Shown here one piece after another: positions 41,686 to 51,220 of a DNA stretch of 64,000 nucleotides; position 1 is the first letter of the stretch; each line of letters starts with the position of its first letter. The notes under the pieces were generated by a model. The model searched no databases. It was not told the origin of the DNA and saw only the letters and a program-made list of their open reading frames with translations. The stretch is from the NCBI RefSeq assembly GCF_002288305.1, contig NZ_CP016779.1, positions 620,001-684,000 on the forward strand, written 5' to 3'. This stretch comes from Candidatus Nanopelagicus abundans. GTDB lineage: Bacteria > Actinomycetota > Actinomycetes > Nanopelagicales > Nanopelagicaceae. The translations under genes were made by a program, and so were the position numbers.

Positions 41686-42144
41686 TTATTTCTCTATGGC
41701 AAATCTACCCTTTGGGTATAAATATAAGAAAATTCCCAGCCCCATTAGGCCTATGTCTCTAATGATTTCTGAGAGATATTTCGTATCTTCAGGGTCAATT
41801 GTGCCCCCGCCACCAAAACATCCACAGTCAATGCTCAGGCCTCTTGCCCATGCTTGTGCAATCGCAACAATAAATGCCAACATAGTTAAGGCGCCTAATG
41901 CACCTGAAATCTTTACTGTAACTCCAACAAATAAAAGAAGTCCTAGCCCAATTTCAATCCATGGCAGGGTATATCCTAAAAAATTAGCTATAGGAATTGG
42001 CAACATTTCATACGCCCTGACTGCCATCGCAGATTTTGGCAAGTTAGGTACTTTAAGAGCACCTGCTACAAGTAAAACAGCTCCCAATATTAATCTAGCC
42101 AAAAGAGTCAGCCATGGTTGGGCTACTTTAAATTTATCTGCCAC
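41686..42144 (-). CDS. MauE/DoxX-like membrane protein with a CxC motif
   Basis: A 152-aa protein with four hydrophobic helices (about 10-30, 53-75, 80-100, 128-145). A loop at 106-115 reads DCGCFGGGG, with C107 and C109. This motif is typical of MauE-type DoxX relatives found beside DsbA-like genes and thought to recycle them. Its ATG overlaps the trpA 3' end by 11 bases, so it is translated from the trp operon message. Function as the DsbA partner is inferred from neighbours. Confidence 0.82.
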   Translation of the reverse strand: MADKFKVAQPWLTLLARLILGAVLLVAGALKVPNLPKSAMAVRAYEMLPIPIANFLGYTLPWIEIGLGLLLFVGVTVKISGALGALTMLAFIVAIAQAWARGLSIDCGCFGGGGTIDPEDTKYLSEIIRDIGLMGLGIFLYLYPKGRFAIEK

Positions 42145-42937
42145 TTCTTACTCCTTTCGAAAGTGATTCAGCAAGTTGCTTAATCTTCTTAAGTCCTGAC
42201 CTACCGGCTCCATGCTCTTGGATTACTTTAATAAAAGCAGAGCCAACAATTACACCATCAGCGTAAGAGGCAACCTCACTAGCCTGTTCTTTATTTGAAA
42301 CTCCTAAGCCAACTGCTACTGAAGTATCACTTGAAATTCGAATTCGATCAACTAAGGCACTTGCATTAACAGAAACAGTTGTTCGAGCCCCTGTTACTCC
42401 CATTAAACTTGCGGCATAAATAAATCCAGAACACTCTGAAGTAACTTTTGCTAAGCGTTCATCAGAAGTGCTTGGTGCTACTACATATATTCGGTTTATC
42501 GATTCATTCTTTGCTTGACTCTTCCAAAGTTCTGACTCCTCTATTGTTAAATCTGGAGTAATCACACCAGAACCCCCAGCAGCAGATACAGCAGAAGCAA
42601 ATTTTGCTGAACCATACTTTTCAATTGGACTCCAGTAACTCATTACGACAGATGGAACTCCATAGCCAACACTTATTTTAAGTAGATCAAAAACCTCTTC
42701 AACGCCGGCACCATTAGAAATCGCTTGTTCAGAAGCCGCCTGAATTACCGGCCCATCCATAATTGGATCAGAGTATGGATAACCAATTTCAATCGCATCT
42801 ACCCCACCGTCAATCATTGCTTTAATAATTAATTTTGATTCCTTTTGAGTTGGAAATCCAGCAGGTAAATATCCAATTAGCGCTGCTCTATTCTCTGATT
42901 TTGTTTTAATAAATAGCTGTTCAAGAGCAGTTGGCAT
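42134..42937 (-). CDS. trpA: Tryptophan synthase alpha subunit
   Basis: Cleaves indole-3-glycerol phosphate to indole, which passes to TrpB. The 267-aa TIM barrel has both catalytic acids, E50 (IEIGYPYSDP) and D61, and the phosphate-binding VGLGVSNK and VIVGSAF segments. Its start overlaps the trpB stop by one base (ATG inside the stop region), and it overlaps the MauE-like gene downstream. Confidence 0.96.
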   Translation of the reverse strand: MPTALEQLFIKTKSENRAALIGYLPAGFPTQKESKLIIKAMIDGGVDAIEIGYPYSDPIMDGPVIQAASEQAISNGAGVEEVFDLLKISVGYGVPSVVMSYWSPIEKYGSAKFASAVSAAGGSGVITPDLTIEESELWKSQAKNESINRIYVVAPSTSDERLAKVTSECSGFIYAASLMGVTGARTTVSVNASALVDRIRISSDTSVAVGLGVSNKEQASEVASYADGVIVGSAFIKVIQEHGAGRSGLKKIKQLAESLSKGVRSGR

Positions 42938-44151
42938 TAAAGCGGCATTCCAAAGTATTCAGCAGCAGTCTGCACATCTTTATCGCCTCGACCTGAAAGA
43001 TTAATAAGCAGTACCGCCTCTTTGCCTAATTCATTTCCGATCTCTAGTGCACCTGCTAAAGCGTGGGCTGTTTCAATTGCTGGAATAATTCCTTCAGACT
43101 TACAGAGTAATGAAAATGCATACATTGCCTGATCATCAGTAACTGGTCTGTACTCGGCGCGACCAATGTCATTTAAATATGCATGCTCTGGTCCAACGCC
43201 AGGGTAATCAAGACCCGCAGAAATCGAATGTGACTCAATAGTTTGACCATCTTTATCTTGTAATACATAAGAACGGGTGCCATGTAAGACACCAGGAGTA
43301 CCACCTGAAATAGTGGCAGCATGTAATCCAGTTTCAATCCCACTACCACCGGCTTCAAGTCCAATTAAGCGAACTGATTTATCATCTATAAATGGGTGGA
43401 AAATACCAATTGCATTTGAACCACCACCGACACATGCTAAAACTGCATCTGGCAATCTACCGGTTAGATCTAACACCTGTTGCCTAGCTTCAATACCAAT
43501 TATTCTCTGAAAATCTCTGACCATAGTTGGAAATGGATGTGGTCCAGCAACGGTGCCTAACAGGTAATGTGTTGTTTCAACATTTGTAACCCAATCTCGC
43601 ATTGCCTCATTAATTGCATCTTTTAAAGTCTTAGAGCCCTGTGTTACTGGTACAACTGTTGCGCCAAGTAACTTCATTCGAGCAACGTTTAACGATTGTC
43701 TTTTAATATCAGCCTCACCCATATAAACAACACATTCCAGGCCAAATAATGCAGCGGCGGTTGCAGATGCCACGCCATGTTGACCCGCTCCAGTTTCAGC
43801 AATAATTCTTTTCTTGCCCATACGCTTTGTTAGTAATGCCTGACCAAGCACATTATTTATTTTATGACTACCGGTATGGTTTAAATCTTCTCGCTTTAAA
43901 AGTATTTGAGCACCACCTGCGTATTCAGAAAATCTTTTAGCATCAGTTAAAATACTTGGACGCCCAGAATACGTTTTATGTAGTTCTAGCAACTCTGCTT
44001 GAAAACTTGGATCTGACTGAGCAGAAATATGTGCAGCTGATAACTCATCTAATGCGGCAATTAATGCCTCAGGCACAAATCTTCCACCGTAAGTACCAAA
44101 ATGCCCAAGTATGTTTGAATCCATACTTTGCAATACCTTGTCATTAGCCAT
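42937..44151 (-). CDS. trpB: Tryptophan synthase beta subunit
   Basis: PLP enzyme joining indole and serine to form tryptophan. The 404-aa protein has PLP lysine K97 in [11 protein letters not shown], the phosphate-binding GGGSNAIG, and the GRFVPEAL N-terminus typical of the standard TrpB1 form that works with TrpA. It follows trpC by 20 bases. Confidence 0.97.
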   Translation of the reverse strand: MANDKVLQSMDSNILGHFGTYGGRFVPEALIAALDELSAAHISAQSDPSFQAELLELHKTYSGRPSILTDAKRFSEYAGGAQILLKREDLNHTGSHKINNVLGQALLTKRMGKKRIIAETGAGQHGVASATAAALFGLECVVYMGEADIKRQSLNVARMKLLGATVVPVTQGSKTLKDAINEAMRDWVTNVETTHYLLGTVAGPHPFPTMVRDFQRIIGIEARQQVLDLTGRLPDAVLACVGGGSNAIGIFHPFIDDKSVRLIGLEAGGSGIETGLHAATISGGTPGVLHGTRSYVLQDKDGQTIESHSISAGLDYPGVGPEHAYLNDIGRAEYRPVTDDQAMYAFSLLCKSEGIIPAIETAHALAGALEIGNELGKEAVLLINLSGRGDKDVQTAAEYFGMPL

Positions 44152-44171
44152 AGTAGGAGTTTATAAGATCT

Positions 44172-44951
44172 TTACCGGTTAAGAAGTTCTTTTATAGTAT
44201 GAACTGGATTACCTGTTCTCACTAGAGTCTCACCGATGAGAACCGCCTTTGCGCCTAACTCTTGTACAGATAAGACTTGGCCCCTGGTACTAATTCCAGA
44301 CTCTGCCACCTTAAGAACAGATGCTGGGAGCTGGGGCAGGATTAACTCAAAATTCTTATCATTTACTTCAAGAGTTTTTAGGTTTCTACAATTTACGCCA
44401 ATAATTTTTGATCCGATATCTACGGCTATTTCTGCCTCCGCTAAATCATGAACTTCAACTAAAACATCCATCTCTAATTCTGTGGCTAATTGATAAAAGT
44501 CAACTAATTGTGAGTTTGAAAGTCCTGCGACAATTAACAGCATTAAGTCAGCGCCTAAAAGCCTAGACTCATACACTTGAAACTCAGTAACAATAAAATC
44601 TTTACGAAGCACTGGTAGATCAACCGCAGATCTAACTGCAATTAGATCAGAAATATTTCCTTTAAACCTTCGGCTCTCAGTTAAAACACTTATTAGATCA
44701 GCTCCGCCACTTTGATAATCACTAGCTAATGAAACAGGATTCTCTATGGCAGATAAATCACCTTTACTTGGAGATGATCTCTTAATCTCAGCGATTAAGC
44801 GCATCCCATCTTTGTTTAAGGCTTCATAAGCATTTCTAAGTTTTGGAGCATTTTCAAGCTGCTCATTAAGTTGTGAAATTGGAACTTTTCGCTTTTCAAC
44901 ATCTTCAATAACACCTTCAATAATGGAGGTAAGAATATTTGAATCACTCAT
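44172..44951 (-). CDS. trpC: Indole-3-glycerol phosphate synthase
   Basis: Closes the indole ring from CdRP. The frame is open further upstream, but I choose the ATG at 44951 (259 aa, MSDSNILTSIIEG), which fits the family N-terminus and overlaps the preceding small gene by 8 bases. Motifs include IAEIKRSSPSKG, LRKDFIVTEFQVYESR and VGVNCRNLKT-like GVNCRNLKTLEV. The C-terminal VAESGIST and AVLIGETLVR phosphate loops are intact. No trpF is fused. Confidence 0.95.
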   Translation of the reverse strand: MSDSNILTSIIEGVIEDVEKRKVPISQLNEQLENAPKLRNAYEALNKDGMRLIAEIKRSSPSKGDLSAIENPVSLASDYQSGGADLISVLTESRRFKGNISDLIAVRSAVDLPVLRKDFIVTEFQVYESRLLGADLMLLIVAGLSNSQLVDFYQLATELEMDVLVEVHDLAEAEIAVDIGSKIIGVNCRNLKTLEVNDKNFELILPQLPASVLKVAESGISTRGQVLSVQELGAKAVLIGETLVRTGNPVHTIKELLNR

Positions 44952-45099
44952 CAGTTGGATCGATCCCTTCTGAAAGAGAATTCCAAGTATTTTTTTCTTT
45001 ACGTTCATACTTATTAGAGTTTGCGCGTTTGCTTAGTCTAGTAATTAGATAGGTTGAGATCGCAACTAAAAGCAGGCTGGTAATAATTGAGGACTTCAC
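44944..45099 (-). CDS. Small single-pass membrane protein between trpE and trpC
   Basis: A 51-aa product from a GTG one base after the trpE stop, overlapping the trpC ATG by 8 bases. It has one hydrophobic helix near the N-terminus (ITSLLLVAISTYLI) followed by a basic, hydrophilic tail ending EGIDPTDE. I do not recognise the sequence. Many actinobacteria have small membrane proteins between trpE and trpC, and this may be the streamlined counterpart. The tight coupling on both sides supports a real gene. Confidence 0.6.
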   Translation of the reverse strand: MKSSIITSLLLVAISTYLITRLSKRANSNKYERKEKNTWNSLSEGIDPTDE

Positions 45100-45100
45100 A

Positions 45101-46594
45101 TTAACCAGCCATCGCATTTGCTGTGGCAATAGCACCTAACACTGCTGCAGCCTTATTAATGCACTCTTGATTTTCAGAAATCGGATCTGAGTCGGCAACA
45201 ATTCCAGCACCAGCTTGAACATAGGCAACACCATCCTTAATTACTGCAGTTCGAATCGCAATACAAGTATCGATATTGCCTGTGAAATCTAAATAACCAA
45301 TCGTTCCACCGTATATACCTCTTCTTGTTGGTTCATTCTCTTCAATAATCTCCATAGCCCTAGGCTTTGGCGCCCCCGATAAAGTTCCGGCTGGAAATAC
45401 TGCGAAGAGTGCCTCAATCGGTGCAAACTGTTTTGCTAATTTGCCAACAACTGTTGAAACAATATGCATAACATGTGAATACTTTTCAATCTGCATAAAC
45501 TCTGTAACTTCCACAGATCCTGGACTACATACTCGTCCTAAATCATTACGTCCTAAATCAACCAACATTAAATGCTCTGCGCGCTCTTTCGGATCTTCCA
45601 GCAATTCCTTTGCCAAGGCATCATCGATTTTTGGGTCTTTATCTCTAGCTCTAGTTCCGGCAATTGGATGAATCATTACTTCATTACCGATAACTTTAAC
45701 TAATGCTTCAGGGCTTGAACCAACAACTGATAGGCCATTAGCAAATCGAAACAAATACATATAAGGACTTGGATTTTGTTCTCGCAATACTCGGTATAAA
45801 TCAAAGGGATCTGAATCAGATGACATAGTAAATCTCTGTGATAGAACAACCTGGAATGCTTCACCAGATTTAATTTCTTCCTTTATTAGTTCAACTTTAT
45901 TTACATATCCCTCATCAGTTGTATTGCGCTTAAATTGTGGCGATACCCTATCCGGAATTTCTTTAAATAGATTATCAGTATTTTTTAATAAATCGGACTC
46001 CATTTTATCTAGCCTCTTAATAGCTAAGCCATAAACCTCATCAACGCGCTCTGTACTGCCGTCCCAATTTATTACATTGGCAATTAATGTTATATCCCCT
46101 TCTTTATGATCATAGACTGCTAAATCTGACGTGAGCATCATGGCAATCTCTGGAATATCAACATCTGTGCTTGCAAGATTTGGTATTTTTTCTAATCTTC
46201 TAACAATTTCATAACCAAGATAGCCAACAAGTCCACCAGTAAGTGGTGGTAAGTCAGGAAGTTTTGGTGAGCGCAGATGAGCCGTTGAAATTCGCAGCGC
46301 TGATAATGGATCAATTCCAGTTGGCGCTCCAGATGGCATTACTCCTTCCCAAATTGCTAACCCGTTTGATTCAGTAAGGGTAGCCTCGCTATTTATTCCA
46401 ATAAATGAGTAACGTGCCCAAACTCCAGCCTCTGCTGATTCAAGTAAAAATGTTCCACTTCTATTTGAAGCTAATTTATTATAAATAGAAAGTGGAGATT
46501 GGCCAGCTAATGATATTTTTCGAGCTACTGGAATGACATTAAAATCACGTGCGTATTCTCGAAACGATTCAAGTAAGAGCAGTGCCTTTTCCAC
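45101..46594 (-). CDS. trpE: Anthranilate synthase component I
   Basis: Converts chorismate to anthranilate using ammonia from a TrpG subunit, which is not encoded here. The 497-aa protein has the N-terminal feedback-site LLESAE segment, then the chorismate-binding domain with GEAFQVVLSQRF, PSPYMYLFRF, HPIAGTRARD, VDLGRNDLGRVC and FPAGTLSGAPKPRAMEII. It starts with GTG. A CAGAAT six bases upstream could be a leaderless -10. Head of the trpE-C-B-A unit; trpD and trpF are elsewhere. Confidence 0.95.
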   Translation of the reverse strand: MEKALLLLESFREYARDFNVIPVARKISLAGQSPLSIYNKLASNRSGTFLLESAEAGVWARYSFIGINSEATLTESNGLAIWEGVMPSGAPTGIDPLSALRISTAHLRSPKLPDLPPLTGGLVGYLGYEIVRRLEKIPNLASTDVDIPEIAMMLTSDLAVYDHKEGDITLIANVINWDGSTERVDEVYGLAIKRLDKMESDLLKNTDNLFKEIPDRVSPQFKRNTTDEGYVNKVELIKEEIKSGEAFQVVLSQRFTMSSDSDPFDLYRVLREQNPSPYMYLFRFANGLSVVGSSPEALVKVIGNEVMIHPIAGTRARDKDPKIDDALAKELLEDPKERAEHLMLVDLGRNDLGRVCSPGSVEVTEFMQIEKYSHVMHIVSTVVGKLAKQFAPIEALFAVFPAGTLSGAPKPRAMEIIEENEPTRRGIYGGTIGYLDFTGNIDTCIAIRTAVIKDGVAYVQAGAGIVADSDPISENQECINKAAAVLGAIATANAMAG

Positions 46595-46631
46595 TCACCT
46601 ATTCTGCCGTAAGTATCTATTGCGGTGTGCC

Positions 46632-46681
46632 AGATATTTGCTAGGCCCATGGCCTACGCAACATCAATTACCCCAATATCT
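46632..46681 (-). other. Nested hairpin between dnaE and trpE
   Basis: The minus strand holds TAGGCC-ATG-GGCCTA (46642-46656) enclosed by the distal arms AGATATT/AATATCT (46675-46681 with 46632-46638). No T-run follows. It could be the dnaE 3' end structure or a trpE leader. A short frame MLRRPWA with one Trp codon runs through it, too weak to call a leader peptide. The remaining bases of this 132-base gap show nothing else. Confidence 0.4.
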
Positions 46682-46726
46682 AAGGGTGACTTCTATTAAT
46701 GCGAAGTAAAATTCAGGTTATTACAA

Positions 46727-49700
46727 CTAGAGAACTAAGCAATCAGGACCTAATACAGTTTTAAGATCAGCACTTAAACTTGGTGATGATGTAACTTTTA
46801 AACCCTCATCTAACTTAAGCACGGTCTTCTTCTCCCCATCTACAAGTCTGAGATGAACTTCTCGCCCCCCTGGATGTGATCGCAAAATTTCATTCATACG
46901 ATCAATTACTGGAGGTGTGCAACGCGACATTTCCATTGAAATAACAAGTGGGCCTGTTGGTATCTGTTTTAAATCCGGCAGAGTTAAATCTAATGCTGAA
47001 ATTCTAGGTTGTTCCTCACGCTTATCAACTCTGCCTCTAATTGCCACAATTCGATCTTCAACTAAATTAACACCATGATTTGCATAAGCATTAGAGAAAA
47101 ACAAAACATCGACTGCGCCATCTAAATCTTCAACAGTCACAATCGCCCATGGTGTGCCTTGTTTTGAGACTTTACGTTGAATTTGTGTAATTAATCCACC
47201 AATTGTAATTATTTGATCATGGCTAACCTCAGAAATTTGGCTAATTGAAAAATCAGCTACTGAACGTAAAATATGTTCAACGCCAAGTAGTGGATGATCA
47301 GAAACATAAAGCCCAAGCATCTCTCGCTCATAACCAAGTAACATCATTTTTTCCCATTCAGGGCTTGGAATATCTAATACAACTCCACTAACACTTGTTG
47401 AATTTGCAGCACCAAATAAATCAAACTGTCCAATGGATTCTGCCCGTTTAGTTTCAGAGACTGCATCTAGTGCTTCTAGAAAAACCATCATTAAACCTCG
47501 CCGTGAATGATTTAGCGAGTCAAATGCTCCAGCTTTAATAAGTGATTCGATACTTTTTTTATTACACACAATTGCATCAACTTTTGTTAAGAAATCGCCA
47601 AAACTGTCATACCGACTCTTGGCCTTTCGATTATTAATTATTGAGGCAACTACATTTTCACCAATATTTCGAATAGCAGTTAATCCAAATCTAATATCAG
47701 ATCCAATAGGGGTGTATTCCGAATCTGACTCATTAACATCCGGTGGCAATACTTTTATACCCATACGCCTGCACTCATTTAGATAAAGTGCACTTTTATC
47801 TTTATCATCTCGAACGCTGGTGAGTAACGCAGCCATATACTCTGATGGATAGTTAGCTTTTAAATAAGCAGTCCAAAATGAAAGTAGTCCATACCCTGCG
47901 CTATGTGATCTATTGAAAGCATAATCAGAGAATGGGATCAATGTTTGCCATAGCTTCTCAACTGCATCTTCAGAAAAGCCGTTTGCTTTCATACCATCTT
48001 CAAAGTGCACTTTCTCTTTGTCCAATATCTTTTTATCTTTCTTTCCCATTGCCTTACGTAGTAGATCAGCGCGGCCCAGGGTGAAACCAGCAACTTTTCG
48101 TGCAATTGCTAACACCTGCTCCTGATAAACAATTAGCCCATAGGTGTCTTTTAATATTTCATTTAAAGGCATATCTAATTCAGGGTGAATACCAATTGGG
48201 GCTTTGCGACCATTTTTATAATCCGCGTATTTATTATGTGAATCTTCACCCATAGGGCCTGGACGATAAAGAGCAATTACAGCAGCAATATCTTCAAAAC
48301 TATCAGGTGCCATTGAGCGCAACAAAGATCTAATTGGAGCACTATCTAATTGAAATACTCCGAGAGTGTCACCACGAGAAAGTAATTCGAAAGTCTTTTT
48401 ATCAGATAGCGGCAAGCTTTCTAATACCACTTTTTTACCAAGATTTTTTTCAATATTTATTAAGCAATCATCTAAGACAGATAGATTCCTAAGTCCTAAA
48501 AAGTCCATCTTTAGTAAACCAGTAGCTTCACATGCTCCCATATCAAACTGGGTAATAATGGCGCCATCTGCATCGCGGCGATGAATCGGAATTACATCAA
48601 GTAATGGCTCCTTACTTAATATCACTCCAGCTGCGTGCACTCCCCACTGCCGTTTTAATCCTTCAATTCCAAGGGCGGTATCAACAATCTTTTTTGAATC
48701 AGGATCACTTTCATATAAATTTCTAAATTCAGATGCCTCGCCATAGCGCTCATTATCCATATTAAATATGCCAGAAAGTGAAATATCTTTACCCATAACT
48801 GAAGGTGGTAGTGATTTAGTTAAGCGCTCACCTAGTGCATATGGATATCCGAGCACTCTGGTGGAATCTTTAATTGCTTGCTTTGATTTAATTGTGCCGT
48901 AGGTAATTATCTGAGCAACTCGGTCATCACCGTATTTAGTAGTTGCGTATTGAATCATTTCAGAACGTCTGCGCTCATCAAAGTCCAGGTCAATATCAGG
49001 CATGGAGATACGCTCTGGATTTAAAAATCGCTCAAATAACAATCCAAACTTAATCGGATCAAGTCCAGTAATTCCTAGAGAATAAGAAACTAAAGATCCA
49101 GCAGCTGATCCACGACCTGGACCAACTCTAATCCCCACCTTACGTGCATGATCACAAAGATCTGCCACAACTAAAAAGTAACCTGGAAATCCCATCTTAA
49201 TCATTACTTCTAATTCAAAGTTAAGACGATCCTGGTATTCAGTTGGAATGCTGTTGCCCATCTTTATGGCTAAACCGTCATTAGCTAATTTAATCAACCA
49301 ACTATCTTCACTTTGTCCAGCAGGCACTGGAAATTGCGGCAGTAAATTCTCACCTTCACGCATAGTAGTTTCACAACGCTCGGCTACTAGTAATGTGTTA
49401 TCACAGGCTTGCTTAAAATCTTTGAATATTTCTCGCATTTGCGCTGGGCTCTTTAGGTAAAACTCCGAGTTCTCAAACTTAAATCTCTTTGGATCAGCCA
49501 TTGTCGAACCAGACTGAATACAAAGTAATACCTCATGTGCTGCTGCATCATCATGGTGTGTATAGTGAAGATCATTAGTTGCTAATTGCGGAAGGTTTAA
49601 CTCTTTACCTAATTTAATTAAATCAGCAAACGCTCTTTGCTCAATCTCAATTGAGTGATCCATTATCTCTAGATAGAAATTTTCTGGACCAAAAATATCT

Positions 49701-50251
49701 CTGTACTCACTTGCAGCTTTGATCGCTTCTTTATAGGCGCCCATACGTAATCGGGTCTGAATTTCTCCTCCTGCGCAACCTGTTGTAGCAATTATTCCCT
49801 TTGAATACTTTGAGAGTAACTCTCGGTCAACTCTTGGTTTGTAATAAAAACCCTCTAAAGAAGCTAATGATGAGAGCTTAAATAAATTAGAAAGTCCCTG
49901 ATTATTTTCAGCAAGCAAAGTCATATGGGTATATGCCCCACCACCAGAAACATCATCTTGTCCGCCTTCAGCCCACTTAACTCTTCGCTTATCAAATCTT
50001 GATTCTGGGGCTACATAAGCTTCAATACCAATTATTGGTTTAACTCCGGCAGATTTAGCGCTCTTATGAAACTCAAATGCACCAAAGACATTTCCATGAT
50101 CTGTCATCGCAATTGCTGGCATTTCTTGGCGTGCTACTTCAGCAACTAACTCAGAAATTTTTGCAGCACCATCTAACATGGAGTATTCGGTGTGCACATG
50201 TAGGTGCACAAAATTCTCCGAATTTTTCGGGTTTCCAGTTAAATCAGACAT
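46727..50251 (-). CDS. dnaE: DNA polymerase III alpha subunit
   Basis: Replicative DNA polymerase. The 1174-aa protein begins with a PHP domain (HLHVHTEYSMLDGAA, about 17-31) and has the catalytic acidic motif PDIDLDFDERRR with the PGRGSAAGSLVSYSLGI palm segment. A tandem helix-hairpin-helix region and a C-terminal OB-fold follow (ITIGGLITQIQRKVSKQG). This is the DnaE1 type by length and layout. It follows rluD by 30 bases and has a candidate leaderless promoter. Confidence 0.97.
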   Translation of the reverse strand: MSDLTGNPKNSENFVHLHVHTEYSMLDGAAKISELVAEVARQEMPAIAMTDHGNVFGAFEFHKSAKSAGVKPIIGIEAYVAPESRFDKRRVKWAEGGQDDVSGGGAYTHMTLLAENNQGLSNLFKLSSLASLEGFYYKPRVDRELLSKYSKGIIATTGCAGGEIQTRLRMGAYKEAIKAASEYRDIFGPENFYLEIMDHSIEIEQRAFADLIKLGKELNLPQLATNDLHYTHHDDAAAHEVLLCIQSGSTMADPKRFKFENSEFYLKSPAQMREIFKDFKQACDNTLLVAERCETTMREGENLLPQFPVPAGQSEDSWLIKLANDGLAIKMGNSIPTEYQDRLNFELEVMIKMGFPGYFLVVADLCDHARKVGIRVGPGRGSAAGSLVSYSLGITGLDPIKFGLLFERFLNPERISMPDIDLDFDERRRSEMIQYATTKYGDDRVAQIITYGTIKSKQAIKDSTRVLGYPYALGERLTKSLPPSVMGKDISLSGIFNMDNERYGEASEFRNLYESDPDSKKIVDTALGIEGLKRQWGVHAAGVILSKEPLLDVIPIHRRDADGAIITQFDMGACEATGLLKMDFLGLRNLSVLDDCLINIEKNLGKKVVLESLPLSDKKTFELLSRGDTLGVFQLDSAPIRSLLRSMAPDSFEDIAAVIALYRPGPMGEDSHNKYADYKNGRKAPIGIHPELDMPLNEILKDTYGLIVYQEQVLAIARKVAGFTLGRADLLRKAMGKKDKKILDKEKVHFEDGMKANGFSEDAVEKLWQTLIPFSDYAFNRSHSAGYGLLSFWTAYLKANYPSEYMAALLTSVRDDKDKSALYLNECRRMGIKVLPPDVNESDSEYTPIGSDIRFGLTAIRNIGENVVASIINNRKAKSRYDSFGDFLTKVDAIVCNKKSIESLIKAGAFDSLNHSRRGLMMVFLEALDAVSETKRAESIGQFDLFGAANSTSVSGVVLDIPSPEWEKMMLLGYEREMLGLYVSDHPLLGVEHILRSVADFSISQISEVSHDQIITIGGLITQIQRKVSKQGTPWAIVTVEDLDGAVDVLFFSNAYANHGVNLVEDRIVAIRGRVDKREEQPRISALDLTLPDLKQIPTGPLVISMEMSRCTPPVIDRMNEILRSHPGGREVHLRLVDGEKKTVLKLDEGLKVTSSPSLSADLKTVLGPDCLVL

Positions 50252-50259
50252 GAATGGTG

Positions 50260-50265
50260 AGATTA
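50260..50265 (-). promoter_or_regulatory. Putative -10 box of dnaE
   Basis: TAATCT fits TANNNT and ends eight bases before the dnaE ATG. No Shine-Dalgarno is visible in the 30-base gap, which would fit a leaderless or very short-leader mRNA. Confidence 0.33.
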
Positions 50266-50281
50266 CTACTGACTTTAATTT

Positions 50282-51220
50282 CTAGCGGGCTAAATCTGAA
50301 AGAAGCGCTAGTGAGCGTGTCAGATCCTCTGGATACTCAGCGTTAAAGGATAGGCGCTCACCACTGCCTGGATGGGTAAAGGCAAGTTGCTTGGCATGTA
50401 GCCAAGGCCGAGTGATTGTAAGTTTTTGCGCAAGTACTGGATCTGATCCATAGGTTAGATCACCAACTAAGGGATGGTGCAGCGCAGCAAAATGGACTCT
50501 AATCTGATGAGTTCTACCAGTCTCTAGTTCAATTTCAAGCAACGTAACAGCTGGGAATGCTTCCAACGTTTTATAGTGAGTAATACTTGGTTTTCCATTT
50601 GCAACAACTGCAAATCGATAATCCTCTTTTGGATGTCGATCAATTGGCGCATCAATTGTGCCAACGGTTGGATCCATATGGCCTTGTACTAAAGCGTGGT
50701 AAACCTTAGAAACGGTGCGCTCACGAAACTGATCTTTTAAATGAGAGTATGCAATCTCATTTTTTGCAACCACCATTAATCCAGATGTTCCAACATCTAA
50801 CCTGTGAACAACTCCTTGGCGCTCTGCTGCACCCGATGTAGCAAGTTGATAACCGGCAGCAAATATTGCCCCAACAACTGTCGCGCCCTGCCAACCAGGA
50901 CTTGGATGAGCCGCTATCCCAACTGGCTTATCAATCACAATTAAATACTCATCATCATAGACAACTTTTAAACCATCAATCGGAGTTGCAACTAGCTTTG
51001 CTTCACCTTTAGCAGCTGGCATTAAAACTTCAATTTGATCTCCAGTAATCACTCGATCAGATTTACCAATTGGTTTACCAAGTTTAGATATTTCACCTGA
51101 TTCGATTAATCCAACAATTACATTACGAGATAGTCCGAGTAATCTAGATAACGCCGCATCTACTCGTTCCTGATTTAATCCCTCTGGGATTGATAAGTTT
51201 CTAACCTCGCGTGAACTCAT
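50282..51220 (-). CDS. rluD: RluD-type 23S rRNA pseudouridine synthase
   Basis: RluA-family enzyme. The 312-aa protein has an N-terminal S4 RNA-binding domain (about 14-75) and the catalytic domain with D142 in HRLDVGTSGLMVVAK. The GRTHQIRVH segment is also present. Family members modify helix 69 of 23S rRNA or tRNA; the rluD name follows the S4 domain and its position after lspA. ATG overlaps the lspA stop (ATGA). Confidence 0.92.
   Translation of the reverse strand: MSSREVRNLSIPEGLNQERVDAALSRLLGLSRNVIVGLIESGEISKLGKPIGKSDRVITGDQIEVLMPAAKGEAKLVATPIDGLKVVYDDEYLIVIDKPVGIAAHPSPGWQGATVVGAIFAAGYQLATSGAAERQGVVHRLDVGTSGLMVVAKNEIAYSHLKDQFRERTVSKVYHALVQGHMDPTVGTIDAPIDRHPKEDYRFAVVANGKPSITHYKTLEAFPAVTLLEIELETGRTHQIRVHFAALHHPLVGDLTYGSDPVLAQKLTITRPWLHAKQLAFTHPGSGERLSFNAEYPEDLTRSLALLSDLAR

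Noticed and set aside
44952-45008. trpC starting further upstream (to 45008)
   Set aside because: The extra residues overlap the small membrane protein and do not match the family N-terminus; ATG 44951 does.
46640-46665. A trp attenuator leader peptide
   Set aside because: Only one Trp codon occurs in the short frame, with no tandem Trp codons and no T-run terminator.
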